A stretch of DNA of 64,000 bases from Rhabdophis nuchalis (GCA_039707465.1 CM077645.1:64677850-64741849), one strand, 5' to 3'. Positions 11,600 to 59,704 are shown, numbered from the stretch's first letter. The notes: generated from the letters alone by a model not told the origin. Made by a program: numbers and translations.

Positions 11600-11998
11600 G
11601 CAGAACGGTTGCAGGAACTGGGTATGTCTAGTTTAATGAAAAGAAGGACCAGGGGAGACATGATAGCAGTGTTCCAATATCTCAGGGGTTGCCACAAAGA
11701 AGAGGGAGTCAAACTATTCTCCAAAGCACCTGAGGGTAGGACAAGAAACAACGGGTGGAAACTAATCAAGGGGAGAAGCAACTTCGAACTGAGGAGAAAT
11801 TTCCTGACAGTTAGGACAATTAATCAGCGGAACAGCTTGTCTCCAGAAGTTGTGAATGCCCCAACACTGCAAGTCTTCAAGAAGATGTTGGATAGACATT
11901 TGTCTGAAATGGTATAGGGTTTCCTGCCTGGGCAGGGGGTTGGACTAGATGACCTCCAAGGTCCCTTCAAACTCTGGTATTGTATTATTGTATTGTAA
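11600..11998 (+). mobile_element. CR1-like LINE 3' fragment
   Basis: The frame to 11917 matches the CR1 C-terminus seen at 10087-10396 (LGMSSLMKRRTRGDMIAVF through VVNAPTLQVFKK). It then has the CR1 3' end GGTTGGACTAGATGACCTCC and an imperfect (TATTG)n tail. It is more diverged from 9284-10485 than the copy at 48567. Confidence 0.9.
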
Positions 11999-12860
11999 CT
12001 GTTAATGATTTGTGCATAGTTAACGGATGGATTATAGAATCTAACTGTGTGTAAACTGTACTTCTTGTGATGAAGATTGGAAGTCACTTCTTTCAATATT
12101 TGTTTTTAGTTTTTTTCTTTTCCCCTTTTCTTTTTCTTTTCCTTTCTGAAGTCAGACAGTCATAACTGTCTTCAAAAAAATTCAGTAAAGGTATTTTAAA
12201 AATGCAGTGTATGACTCAATAAATGGACTTAGAGTAAGCATAGATTGTTTCCAGGAAGAGAGGTACAATATCGGCACACATTAGGTTTGGCTAAATTTCA
12301 TTTTTATCTCCTGCCTGCAATTTATCTTGCTTGCTCCTTGCTAGTTATTTGTCTAACGTTTTGCATAATACTTTTTATATCAAAAGAGAACTGCATGATG
12401 AATATGAATTTTCTTCTTAGCTCTCCTTTCGTGCAAAACAACCTTCTTTTTATCTGGTTGAACATCTGGAAGCTGAATCCCAACTTCTGAAAATAGAAGC
12501 TGGAGGAAACTATTTCAAGTTTTTGCAATCTGGCCAAGAAAGAAACAATTGTGCATGCGTAGTGATCACATTAATTTATATTACCACAGTAGAAAATACC
12601 AAATCATTAGGCTAAAGAATGATTTTTAAAAGGTCAAAAAATATTCATATCCTGAGTACTAGTGAATATGTGAACACTGTGAGGTGTAGTTAGAGCATCG
12701 AAAATAAGACATAATGACACCAAAAAGACACATGGAATGTCACATAACTGTGCTAATGATGCAATTAGATATTTGTGTTATATTTTGGGTTGCTAGTACA
12801 TAAGTTTAATCATTTATGCATCTACATCAAAGTATCTACATTTACGAATAGTCCACAATA
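11999..12860. other. Unique intergenic stretch
   Basis: Contains a T/C-rich tract at about 12098-12150 resembling a LINE 3' UTR. No gene recognised. Confidence 0.45.
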
Positions 12861-13181
12861 CAGTGGTACCTCGGTTCACGAACGCCTCTGTTCACGAACA
12901 ACTCGGTTCACGAACAGAAAAGTTCATAAAAATATGCTCCGGTTCACAAACTCCGCTTCTGTTCACGAACTCCGCCTCAGTTCACGAACTCCGCCTCGGG
13001 TCACAACCAATTTGGTTCGCGACCAGAGTCAGTTCAAGAATTAAAACCAAAAAAAAAAGATCAGAACAGATTAACCGGATTTACATTAAACCCTATGGGA
13101 AACTGTGCCTCGGTTCGCCACCAATTCGGTTCGCGACCAGAGTCAGTTCACGAATTAAGTTCGTGAACCGAGGTACCACTG
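12861..13181. mobile_element. TA-flanked MITE (Tc1/mariner-like ends) with internal repeats
   Basis: Perfect 23-bp terminal inverted repeats that begin CAGTGGTACCTCGGTTCACG, flanked by TA at 12859-12860 and 13182-13183. The left half contains five or six imperfect repeats of GGTTCACGAACTCCGCCTC. TIR sequence and TA target fit a Tigger-like Tc1/mariner MITE. Confidence 0.85.
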
Positions 13182-13185
13182 TATA

Positions 13186-13813
13186 CAACTGTACTTGAGT
13201 CTGGAGTTAAAGTTTACATTGTTGCAGTTGTTAAGTGGGTCATCATGTGACAGGACTCAATTTTAGGGCATTTTTTGCACCCATCATTAAGAACAGCCAT
13301 GCAGTTCTTAACTGAACACCGTGATAATTAAGACAGGGTCCCCAACCACTGGTCCATAGACTGATACTTGTGTGCGGCATGCCAGAAACTGGGCGGCGCA
13401 AACAAGTGAAACCCCATCCACAGAATGCAGGCAGCGCATGAAATGAAGCCCCCTCTGACCCACGAAACAACCTTTCCCCATGGAACCGGTCCCTGGTGCC
13501 CAAAAGCTTGGGGGCTGCTGTATTAAGGGAATCCATTTTACCCAAAGGACATTTTTTGCTGGAAACCAGAAGTAAATTCTGGAAACTGACAAAAATAAAT
13601 AAATAATCAAAATTGCAATCACATGACTACAGGATGCTGCAAATGGCTATAAAGGTGAGTTAGCTGCTAAGCACCCAAAAAGCAATACTTGAGAGTATAA
13701 GTGTGTGCGTCTGTTGTAACTTCAGAATCAGATTGTAAGTAGTTTTGGGGGATCTGTCTTAACTATGAATGGTTGCTAAGTGATCAGTTGTAACTTGAAG
13801 ATTGTCTGTACAT
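13186..13813 (-). mobile_element. Degraded MITE of the 'CCTCGACTTA' family, interrupted by a hAT MITE
   Basis: Motifs of the family seen intact at 21356-21738 occur in reverse orientation: AATCACATGACTACAGGATG, GGTTGCTAAGTGATCAGTTG and an end near GATTGTCTGTACA. A second element (13334-13520) splits it. Confidence 0.55.
13334..13520. mobile_element. hAT-type MITE, CAGGGTCCCCAACC family, nested
   Basis: The left end CAGGGTCCCCAACCACTGG pairs with the right end CTTGGGGGCTGCTG. Flanks AATTAAGA and TATTAAGG agree at 6 of 8. The interior has GGAACCGGTCCCTGGTGCCC. Same family as 39287-39433. Confidence 0.65.
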
Positions 13814-15717
13814 CTATACATCTATGTCATGAGCAAATATCATCCTCTCATCTACCTCACAGATGCCATAGAACATATTAAATCCTGTTAATCTCACAAG
13901 TACCATGAATTTACTAAACAATCTTGGAGTAGAAATCATAGAAACCAAGGGATCACTGTGTCTCCTCATACTTTTCCCTGTACTGTAAAGTTCCATGATA
14001 CTATGATAGGTAATATATTTTCAGGTTAAAAATACCTGGTTCAAAATCGTGTATCTACTTATATTCCTTAGAGGGGGAGGTAGAGATCCTGACATTGAGT
14101 AACAGGCAGCGAGATAACTAAAGGACAACTGGGACAGCCAGTTGAGTGACAGGAAGAAGCAAAGAGACCATGGTTGAAATGCAGAAAACAATTGAGTGAG
14201 CTAATAGGAATAGAAAAAAATAAAATTTGGGGTGTAAAAATGTGACCACAAATAGGGGCAATAAATATTTAAATGATTTTAAATAAGTAACTTTAGATTT
14301 GGAGTCCTACACCATCTTTCTATCAGACTTTGGGTCAATTGATTTGCCTTTTAGTCTAACCTATTTGCCTTTCATTTATAGATATTTAGTGACCAGTTTG
14401 TCCCATTACAGAAATAATTTATGAATGGGCAGCCAGGATAACATAGACTTCTTCAAAGGTACAAGTGTGTTGGCCAAACCCAATATATTTGCTTCCAATA
14501 AAACAAATTACTGTTTAAAGAATTTAGAATTTCCCCTCTCTTCCAATCTGCACTCAGATGAATAACTGAAAAAAAATTAATTAAAATTAAAGCTATGAAC
14601 CGATTTAGATACCCCTTCAAATGTATGATCAATGCCAACTGATAACCCGAGTGGATCTCTCTTATTTGTGGTTACAGGAGCTGCTATGGCTGTAGAAAAT
14701 AACTTTGTGTGAAAACAGCTTCGTTTCTTGCTCTAATTTAATAGACAAGGCACAAGTGAACTCAACCATGACTGAACATTTTCAAAGATAAAGATAAAGC
14801 AAATGTTACATATTTTCTGTTTTTTAAAAAAGCAATTTTAATGTACAAGTAAACATTATCTTTTCCATCTTAAACATCCTCTGCAAAGAAATCTTTTACT
14901 GCTTTATTGTTACCTAATAGCACAAGAGAGTACATAGTGATAGCAATTTTAGCTGATTAAAAATGAATTTTAAGACATTTGTCATCTTTTAAAAGAGGTG
15001 TCAGAGATCATTTTCCAAATAAAGAAATGAACAGCTATGATGTTTTTGACTCATTTGTTTCTCGTTTATATAGTTTTTGGTACCATGTGGAGAGAAAAAA
15101 ATCACATTTTAGTTCTTTTTTTTTTGCAGAAATGTTAAACTTTCAAAAGAGTCCACAAACTTTTAAAGAGAGCCAAAGGGAAAGGGGAAAATCAGTTATA
15201 ATTGTTGGATGTAAACATTTAATGTATATACTTTATAAATTCTGGAAGAATTTATGGTCTCCCACCACTCTTACTATCAAAACTTTTAGGGTGTGCAACA
15301 ACTGAAATGATGACACATTCTTGCGTTAATACATTTTCCTTCTACATGGAGTTAATAGTTTTCCTTCTTTCCATAGTAGCACTTTGAACAAGCAACTCCA
15401 AGTTTCCTATCAGAATTACTAAGGATTGGAAACTACCAAAATGGATTAGAATTGGAAATTATCAAGAAATTCCACGGCTGTAAATCATTCTATAAATATC
15501 CTATAAAACATCTTCGGAGAAAGCAGTAACAACCATCTCTGCTTTGTTGACAAGAATAAATATATGTAAATGTAGTCACCAGAAATTAAATTCAGCTCAG
15601 GGAAATCTTTACCTTTAATTATGATATAAGCTGCATCATGAACATATTTCACCATTCTCATATTTCTAGCAAGTAATTATTTTTGAAAAAGATTGGTGCC
15701 ACCAGCATATTCATGTT
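13814..15717. other. Unique AT-rich stretch
   Basis: No repeat or gene recognised. A 108-codon open frame at 14979-15305 (+) lacks any motif and lies in very AT-rich sequence. Confidence 0.55.
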
Positions 15718-15725
15718 CTCCAGAG

Positions 15726-15835
15726 CAGGGGTCTCCAACCTTTGCAACTTTAAGTCTGAAGTCCTTCAGCTCGGCTGGAGAATTCTGGGAGCTGAAGTCC
15801 TTCAGACTTAAAGTTGCAAAGGTTGGAGACCCCTG
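15726..15835. mobile_element. hAT-type fold-back MITE (110 bp) with perfect TSD
   Basis: Arms begin CAGGGGTCTCCAACCTTTGC and pair perfectly for about 36 bp, then with two mismatches to a GGCTGGAGAATTCTG centre. The 8-bp duplication CTCCAGAG lies at 15718-15725 and 15836-15843. Confidence 0.92.
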
Positions 15836-15843
15836 CTCCAGAG

Positions 15844-17936
15844 AACACAAATAAAGCAGCTAACACATTCTTTCAAGAAAGAAAAGAGATCAGTCTTTTT
15901 CAGAGAATGGCATTACTATGAGGATCCCCTCCCTTCCCATATCTAGTCATGAACATGGCTGTGCCCAAGTCCTCTTCTGTCAGCTAATATTGTGTCTGGC
16001 AGACATAAGAGTACTCAAAAGACACTTGGGAGCAAAGCTATTCTCACCACTCTCCTCTACGCTCAAAAGCCAGTGCAATGGATGACTGAATATTCCCATT
16101 TGAAGTAGTATAGATTGACACTGAGAATCTGCTGGCATCTGTGAATTGAGTGTGAACAGTTTCAATAAGCTAGCTTTCCCATCAGCTATTTTTTTCATCG
16201 TAATTTTTATTAAAAGAAAAATGTACATAGGCTTTAAAAACTACAGAGTTGTAAAAGAACAAAGGAAATATAAAAGACTCAAAATAAAAAAGTGAAATAC
16301 AACAAAAGAGAAAGGGAAAAAAAGTATCTAAAGAAGCAAATTCCAATCTTTTTGCAGCAGTTACAGACAGCAAGTTCAAACTCTACCCTCCCAAATTACA
16401 TATTATGGTTCCCCTCTGCCCATTAAAAAAAAAAACTTTTTAAAAGTTTCCCATCAACGACACATTCCACATTTTGAAGAAAACATGAGACTGAAAACCT
16501 GTGGGTAAAAAGAAGCATTGTCTATGCCATTATGTTCTCTCTAAGTCAAGAATGGCAAGTGGTCACAAATTAAAAATGGCAAATTCAGAATCAAAACATT
16601 TGTCTAAAAATATTTTAATATAACAAGTTTCCCAAGAAACAAAATGTGACATATGACAATGCATAAAATTTTGCCATGTTAAGTCTTACGTGGAAAACAA
16701 ACACACACACAAAAGGCAAATAATTTGATGTACAGGAGCACCACTGCCAAGACCATGCTGCTTTTATTGAAGGCATGGCTTTCAGGGGCACACGTTAATT
16801 TCAACAAATATTAAAGAAGAATGTTTAGGAAGTAACCTAAGTTTTCTTGTGTTCTTTCATACACGCTTACAAAGATATATCCCTTGGAGGATAGAAACGC
16901 AAATTATTTCAGCATTCGATGCCAAAACGTACAGAAATCTTAATACTAATTTACAACGTATTATATTTTTCTTTTCTTTTTTCTTTCTTTTATATATATA
17001 AAAAACAGGCTTCAGGCAAGATGCTACATAGAGCTAAAATATGTAAAACAATGTTCAGAATATTGACCAAAGCAATATTCTTGAGAAGAAGAGTGACACC
17101 AATAAAATCTTATCTGGAAATAAAAGCTGAAATATTCTGAATATTATTTACAAACCATAAACTAGTAAAGCAGCCTTCCTCTACTTTGGCATCTTCCAAA
17201 GATATGTGGACTTCAATACCCAGAATTTTCAGTAATGGCTACACTGCCTGGGAAATTCTTGAAGTTGAAGTCTGCAAAACTGTAAACCCAAGTAGTCAGG
17301 AAAGGCTACTGTAAAAGGTAAAACCAGTGCATCAAATTCACATCCACTTGGATATCCGCTTTCCGTTCTCACTGTATTCTGTAAGGTTAATGCTGGAAGT
17401 TATAAGGGTCAAATTGGGATCAGCTTCCAACCTGTAGGAGCAGAACCAGAGGCCACCTCAAAATGAAATGTCCCAGAGAAGAGAAATAAATGCTATGAAA
17501 CAACCAAACTTCTACGTGTCCTTCATGACTGGGCACTTCTTATGGATAAATTCAATAGGGAATAAAAGGGGAAGGTTTATTAGGCAATTACTGTCATGAC
17601 TCTAGATAAAATTGTGTCCAAACTTTTAATCTGTAACTATTTTGAACAAAAATCTTTCACACTGCCTTGTTAGATTTTCTTCATAGAAACACCCTAATCC
17701 AAAAAGAAAAAAGAAAGAAAGAAAAGGCAACATTCTTAAGTTTGGACGCATAGCATTAGCTATTATTATTAGCATGCTATACTGTAGCCTCCTACATACA
17801 TTTCAGAATTCCTCTACTACCCAAAAATAATACAACTAAAAGCAACCATGTAGAGGCACAGTGCAGAGTTTCTTTAACTAGAATGGGAACATCTCTTCTA
17901 AATAAGGAGTAGGATGGTTTGGTGCTTGAGCTATAC
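15844..17936. other. Unique stretch downstream of CACUL1
   Basis: Mostly unique AT-rich DNA; a minus-strand AATAAA near 16200 could end a long CACUL1 3' UTR. At about 17205-17285 there is a decayed palindrome-like pair (GTGGACTTCAATACCCAGAA ... TTGAAGTTGAAGTCTGC), probably an old relative of the fold-back MITEs. Confidence 0.5.
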
Positions 17937-18072
17937 CAGTGTTTCCCAACCTTGGCAACTTGAAGACGTCGGGACTTCAACTCCCAGAATTCCCCAGCCA
18001 GCATTCGCTGGCTGGGGAATTCTGGGAGTTGAAGTCCCGACGTCTTCAAGTTGCCAAGGTTGGGAAACACTG
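17937..18072. mobile_element. hAT-type fold-back MITE (136 bp), perfect 66-bp arms, perfect TSD
   Basis: Arms start CAGTGTTTCCCAACCTTGGC and are identical as reverse complements over 66 bp around a 4-nt ATTC loop. The 8-bp duplication AGCTATAC lies at 17929-17936 and 18073-18080. Confidence 0.94.
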
Positions 18073-18279
18073 AGCTATACTACCCTTCTCCTGGCTTTAT
18101 GTTCTCCAGTTACGTTGGACTAAAGTTTTGAGAATTCCCAGCTAATGCAACCAGTAACACTGAATTCACCTGAAGGGTAGCAGGTTGGGAAACAGTGGCT
18201 CACAGTAACTGTATGGAAACACAATTATAATTAAATGTATGGCCTACCTTTTTAACTTAACTTAGAAACCAGTCTATGT

Positions 18280-18407
18280 CAGGGCTGTCAAACTTCGGCC
18301 TGCGGGCCAGATGCATCATGCACTGGCCATGCCCATGCCTGATTTAGAGAAAGGGGGGAAAGTCCCTATACGTCACGCGAGGCTGCCATGTGAGTTTGAC
18401 AGCCCTG
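18280..18407. mobile_element. hAT-type MITE, CAGGGCTGTCAAAC family
   Basis: Left end CAGGGCTGTCAAACTTCGGC, right end GAGTTTGACAGCCCTG. The flanks no longer form a clear 8-bp repeat. The interior matches 54050-54185 (CACTGGCCATGCCCA, AGGGGGGAAA). Confidence 0.8.
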
Positions 18408-18935
18408 GCTGTGTAAACTTAGAAATGGTTGTTTTCTAGATATAGTTTCCTTGAAGTAATGCATTATTTTCAACAAATTAAGGAGCTAAGACTTTGATTA
18501 AATCAAAATATACTTTACTTTTTAATATTCTTCTCTCTAAATTGCATGCTTTTTAAAAAAGTATACTTGTTCTTGGATGTGATACTTTTATACCACAGAA
18601 AGACTTATCTTGGAATATTACCAAATTAAAGACTTGAATTATCCATAGTTCTTTGTAGATCAGACAAGCTGAGATAAGCCACTGCTCATGCTGGAAAGTC
18701 ATGCATCACATTATCGTTCTCATGAATGAGGTAAACTGCCATATCTTGTTCATAAAAAGGTACAATGTTCCACATTAAAGACTCACTCCAACTGGAGTTT
18801 CCCCAAGCACTAACACTTCAACATAGCCTGGTTTTGTTACCTCATTGTGGCAAACTCATCCTTATCTCCCTTTTACTCCCAAGAGAAGTCTAACTTTTGT
18901 GTATAAAAATTACATTTTGTGGAGAAGGAGCTGGA
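18408..18935. other. Unique stretch
   Basis: AT-rich, no gene or repeat recognised. Confidence 0.5.
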
Positions 18936-19875
18936 GGACTCAGACTCAACCCGTCCAAGACCGAGTGGCTGTGGTTCCCGGCATCCCGGTACAACCAGTT
19001 GACTCCATCACTGGCCATAGGGGATGAACATCTAACCCCTGTGGATGGGGCACGCAACTTGGGCGTCCTCCTTGATACACGGCTGTCCATGGAAGATCAA
19101 GTGACAGCCGTGGCCAGGAGGGCGTTTTACCAGGTTCGCCTGGTCCGCCAGTTGCGGCCCCTATTGGATCGGGATGCCCTTTGCACAGTCACTCATGCCC
19201 TCGTAACATCCCGACTGGACTACTGCAATGCTCTCTACATGGGGCTCCCCTTGAGGTGCACCCGACGGCTTCAGCTTGTCCAGAATGCAGCCGCGCGGGC
19301 AATTATGGGAACCTCCAGGTTTTCCCATGTAACACCGCTCCTGCGCAAGCTGCATTGGCTGCCTGTCATCTTTCGGGTGCGCTTCAAGGTGTTGGTTATC
19401 ATCTTTAAAGCGCTCCATGGCACGGGACCTAGCTACTTGCGGGATCGCATCCTGCCTCATACATCCCTGCGGCCAATTCGCTCCCACAGAGAGGGACTTC
19501 TCCGGGTGCTGTCCACTAGGCTATGCCAGCGGGCGACGGCCAGGGGAAGGGCCTTCTCTGTGGCGGGCCCGACCCTCTGGAACAACCTTCTCCCCGAAAT
19601 CAGAACAACCACGGACCTTCACTCCTTCCGACAGAAACTAAAAACACACTTCTTCTGCTTGGCCGGCCTAGGGTAATTCAAACTGTTTAAATTGTTTTAG
19701 GGGTTTGTAGGGATAGTTTTAGTTTTATAGGGGTTTTTAGCGCAGGGCCAGTTTAATTTGTTTTTAACTTTGTACTCTGTCTTGTTTTAATTGTATTTTT
19801 AATTCCCTGTGCCCCGCCTCGAGTCCCTTCGGGGAGAGAGAGCCGGTTATAAATTAAAAATTATTATTATTATTA
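18936..19875 (+). mobile_element. L2-like LINE, 940-bp 3' copy with open C-terminal frame
   Basis: Starts at GGACTCAGACTCAACCCG and stays open to LKTHFFCLAGLG at 19676. Motifs: [80 protein letters not shown]. The 3' UTR has CGCCTCGAGTCCCTTCGGGG and ends in (ATT)n at 19859-19875. The RT catalytic box lies upstream of the truncation and is absent. Confidence 0.92.
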
Positions 19876-21206
19876 CTTCAGCTTCATCATAGGAAGCCAA
19901 CGGAAGCAACACACCAACAACCCCCAACGCCAGCACCTTGGGATTAGCCTTTTGTTCAAGACCAGAAACAGAAAGCAGGGATCCAGAGTTATCCCTTCTG
20001 AGGTACATATTGCCATCATACCCATAATGCAGTGCAAAGTGCTGCTGCAGATTAAACATTTATGTTCAAGCTTTAACAGTTGAAATTTTTAAAAAAAGAG
20101 TATGTACAAATCAAATATGCAGTTTTCTCCAATTGCCTCCTGAAATGGTACAAGCCACAAATGTGTAACATTGATTTCAAGTAGCTTGTTATTCAGAGGT
20201 AAGCACCATTTCAGTCGTATTTAAAAATCTATGATAACATCCCAATTATCAGTCTGAGAACCGATTGATTAAAATCAGTACCAACATTTCTCTGTGTTGC
20301 CACTAGGCAGCACAGAGGGTATGAGCATACAACCTAGTTCATAATCTCTTGCCAAATCTTCATCCATTATATACTACCATTTCAATTCTGAATAGAAATC
20401 ACATGTTGAAAAGCATTTTTTTCTCTATTCTTTACAATCATTACCAAAGCTAACAACATAATACAATAAACATTTGACTTGCCAACAGTGTGGAAGGGAA
20501 CTGAGTTAAAATGCATCTTAATGTTTATTTTCCTAAATGTAATCAAAGAAGGTAGGAAAAATCTGGCAACTTTGCAGCAAGTTTAATCAAATCACAGTTT
20601 TAAGATACAAATTGTAGTCTGTACTACTGAGGGGTTAAGCAGATGAATTGTCTGGAATGGGAAGAGTCAGTCCTATAACTGGCCTTCAGAGACAAACCTT
20701 GGTTTTTTTCCCCCCCAGATGGAAATACTGTTTAATGATCACTATTTACCGACCAAATGTTCTGAACAAAATCTAACGGGCACAGATTTCCAACAGCAAT
20801 AGTCACATATTAGAAAGTGCAAAAAACCCCAAAAAAAACCCCACTAAAAATTCGAAACAAAGCAAAAACACCACTCTAAAATTCTTTCAGAGGAAGTTGC
20901 TCTTCTTAGCTATCAACTTTTAGCATTTAATGATCGTTTATAAACCAAATCTCAAAAAGATACAGTTGTCACGAGAATCATTAAAAAAAAAACCTTTTCA
21001 AGATTGATCACATTGTTCCAAACTAGCCCAAATAGCAGCAAACAGACATTTTATTACATGGCAAGAAATAAGTCCAAACACCTCTTCTAGGTATAGTTGC
21101 ATCGAAGAACCTGAGTATCAGAACAACCTGACTGAGTCTCAGGCTACCCTCCCTTCCAATGCCACTCCAAAGTCCACTCCAATTGGACAGGTTTCTAGCA
21201 CAGTTA
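19876..21206 (-). other. Region just downstream of the CACUL1 stop (possible 3' UTR)
   Basis: No repeat recognised. The first 150 nt are probable 3' UTR; the rest may be UTR or intergenic. A 60-codon minus-strand frame (20059-19876) has protein-like composition but no family I recognise. Confidence 0.45.
21050..21055 (-). terminator. Candidate CACUL1 polyadenylation signal AATAAA
   Basis: AATAAA on the minus strand about 150 nt past the stop codon, the first such hexamer downstream. Use would give a very short 3' UTR. Other minus-strand AATAAA hexamers occur near 20525 and 16200, so a longer UTR is equally possible; mammalian CACUL1 has a long 3' UTR as I recall. Confidence 0.3.
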
Positions 21207-57864
<36,658 letters not shown>

Positions 57865-58134
57865 CCCGACAGGCCTGGAGGGGCCCGCTTTGTCCGGGCA
57901 AGGGAGGAGGGGGCGGGAGGGAGCGGAGAGAATGTCACAATCGGCTTCTTCCCATCGCAAAGCCAGAAGCGTCACGTCTCCGGGCTACGAGGAACCCACC
58001 GGACCGATCCCTCCGTCAACTTCTGCCCGGAAGCGGATCACGGATTCGCGGCCGTAAAGCGAGCCCGGCATAGAGGCTTTAAAAGCCGATCTATTCTTTA
58101 CGACGGCGGCTAATACGATCGGCTCGCCGCCGCA

Positions 58135-58156
58135 AAGGATTGTGGGCATCGTAGTT
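58135..58156 (-). promoter_or_regulatory. ZNF143/STAF-like binding site
   Basis: On the minus strand the site reads AACTACGATGCCCACAATCC, close to the ZNF143 consensus built on ACTACAATTCCCA. It lies about 270 bp upstream of the start codon in the CpG island, where such sites normally sit near the start of TATA-less promoters. Two mismatches to the core lower certainty. Confidence 0.45.
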
Positions 58157-58210
58157 GCGTAGCCTCCTCTCGCCGGGAGGGATCTCCAACTCGCCATGGC
58201 CCTCGCGGTC

Positions 58211-58729
58211 TTTCTGTCATTTGTCTCTCGGTGGTTTCGGTTCCCTGTCTCCCTGAGGCTGATTTCTCGTTGCTATGTGCAACTCGCACCGTTTGCTAAC
58301 TAGATAATGAGAGTTGTAGTGTAACCCAATTGGTGGTTCTTAAGTTTTGGAGGCCGATTCTTATATTGTGGGCATAAACTCCGGACTTCTTAAGGCATCG
58401 GCGACAAAAATTTCAAGCTTTTGAGCTAATGGGATCCAAATTGCTGAATATTCCCATCCGCTTCAATGGAATACAAAAGAGTGTAAAAGTTTGGAGAAAA
58501 TGCAGTGCTTTAAACAATGCAGGTTTCGGAATAAGAACAAGTGCGTGCGCACACACACCACACAGACACCCACCCACCTGTGCCCCCACACCACTTATTT
58601 TTAAGTGCTGTACAGTGATAAGTGGTTGAAGGTCCAAAACTGATTAATTTATAATAGGGGAGGACCTATGTTCCTTGGGGAGGCGCGGGGTGGGGGGTGG
58701 ACACCTAACTCACCAGTCTTTGTTTAGTG
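58211..58729. other. Upstream flank of CACUL1
   Basis: AT-rich again past the CpG island. Contains a CCCAATTGG (CCAAT-like) motif near 58325 and a CA/CCCA-rich tract at 58545-58590. No gene recognised. Confidence 0.5.
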
Positions 58730-58835
58730 CAGGGATGTCCAAACTTGGGAACTTTAAGACTTGTGGACTTCAACTCCCAGAATTCTGGGAGTTGAAGTCC
58801 ACAAGTCTTAAAGTTCCCAAGTTTGGACATCCCTG
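58730..58835. mobile_element. hAT-type fold-back MITE: perfect 106-bp palindrome with perfect TSD
   Basis: The left 53 nt (CAGGGATGTCCAAACTTGGG ... CTCCCAGAA) are the exact reverse complement of the right 53 nt; the centre is GAATTC with no loop. The 8-bp duplication GTTTAGTG lies at 58722-58729 and 58836-58843. Same arms as 7970-8104 without its inner CCCCAGCCAGC segment. Confidence 0.95.
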
Positions 58836-59034
58836 GTTTAGTGGAAATAATTTAATAAATGTAAACCGGGTTACAAGAGTCACTGGAATCTTACGGCTTT
58901 AGAGGGTTACTCCCGTTTCTCATCACAAAAGCCTATTTTGGCACTTATGGCAACTGTACCGAAAGATAGGGGAAATGGCCCCGTGCCTCTTCCCAACCTT
59001 AAAATGTCATGAGTTGGTTTTCAAGCGACTAGGG

Positions 59035-59336
59035 CCGTGATGGCGAACCTATGGCACGGTTGCCACAGGTGGCACGCGGAGCCATTTGTTAAGGCACGCA
59101 AGCTGTTGCCCTGTCAGCTCCAGTGCGTATGTCCGACTAACTTCAGCCTTTTGAGACCATTTTTTACCCTCTGGAGGCTTCCCTGAAGGCTCTGGAGGGC
59201 GAAAAATGATCCTACAAGCAAACCAGAGGGAGAAAGCATGTGCATGTGTGGCACGCCTGTGCACGACCCCACCACCCTGCTCTCCCCCCCCCCCCCCACT
59301 TTTGGCACACGAGCCAAAAAAGGTTCGCCATCACTG
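59035..59336. mobile_element. hAT-type MITE, CAGTGATGGC family
   Basis: Left end CCGTGATGGCGAACCTATGG, right end AAGGTTCGCCATCACTG. Flanks GACTAGGG and GAGTAGAG match at 6 of 8. Interior CCCTCTGGAGGCTTCCCTGA is shared with 4801-5173. Confidence 0.78.
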
Positions 59337-59699
59337 GAGTAGAGGAAAGGATAAAACATACTTTTTCCACAGGTTTTTTTAGATTTCTTTTGTGGCAATG
59401 CATGCACAAGAATGCACTGGCACTGTTCCCCTCACACTAATAACTAGAAGGAAGTAATAAAACATAGAAATCCCCAGCCATAGCTCTCACAATTTCAAAG
59501 GCAATGTTTATTTAAGTTGACAGCTCGACTTTTTGTAAGAATTTCAAGGTGAGGCTTTCAGGAATGTAATTTCCTATGCCTATTCCCTCTGCCATTGTAC
59601 CATTGATTTCTGTAGGCCAGATATATTAATATGTAATTTTGAAAGCAAAGAGGGTGATAGTGTGATTTATTCATCTTCCAAAAATAGATCTGAGGGCAC
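59337..59699. other. Unique upstream stretch
   Basis: No gene or repeat recognised. Confidence 0.5.
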
Positions 59700-59704
59700 G
59701 GTTA

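Noticed and set aside
57865..57975. N-terminal extension of CACUL1 in frame with exon 1
   Set aside because: The extension would start at GTG (57975-57973), not ATG; the first in-frame ATG is at 57864 and matches the family start (MEEESMEEE).
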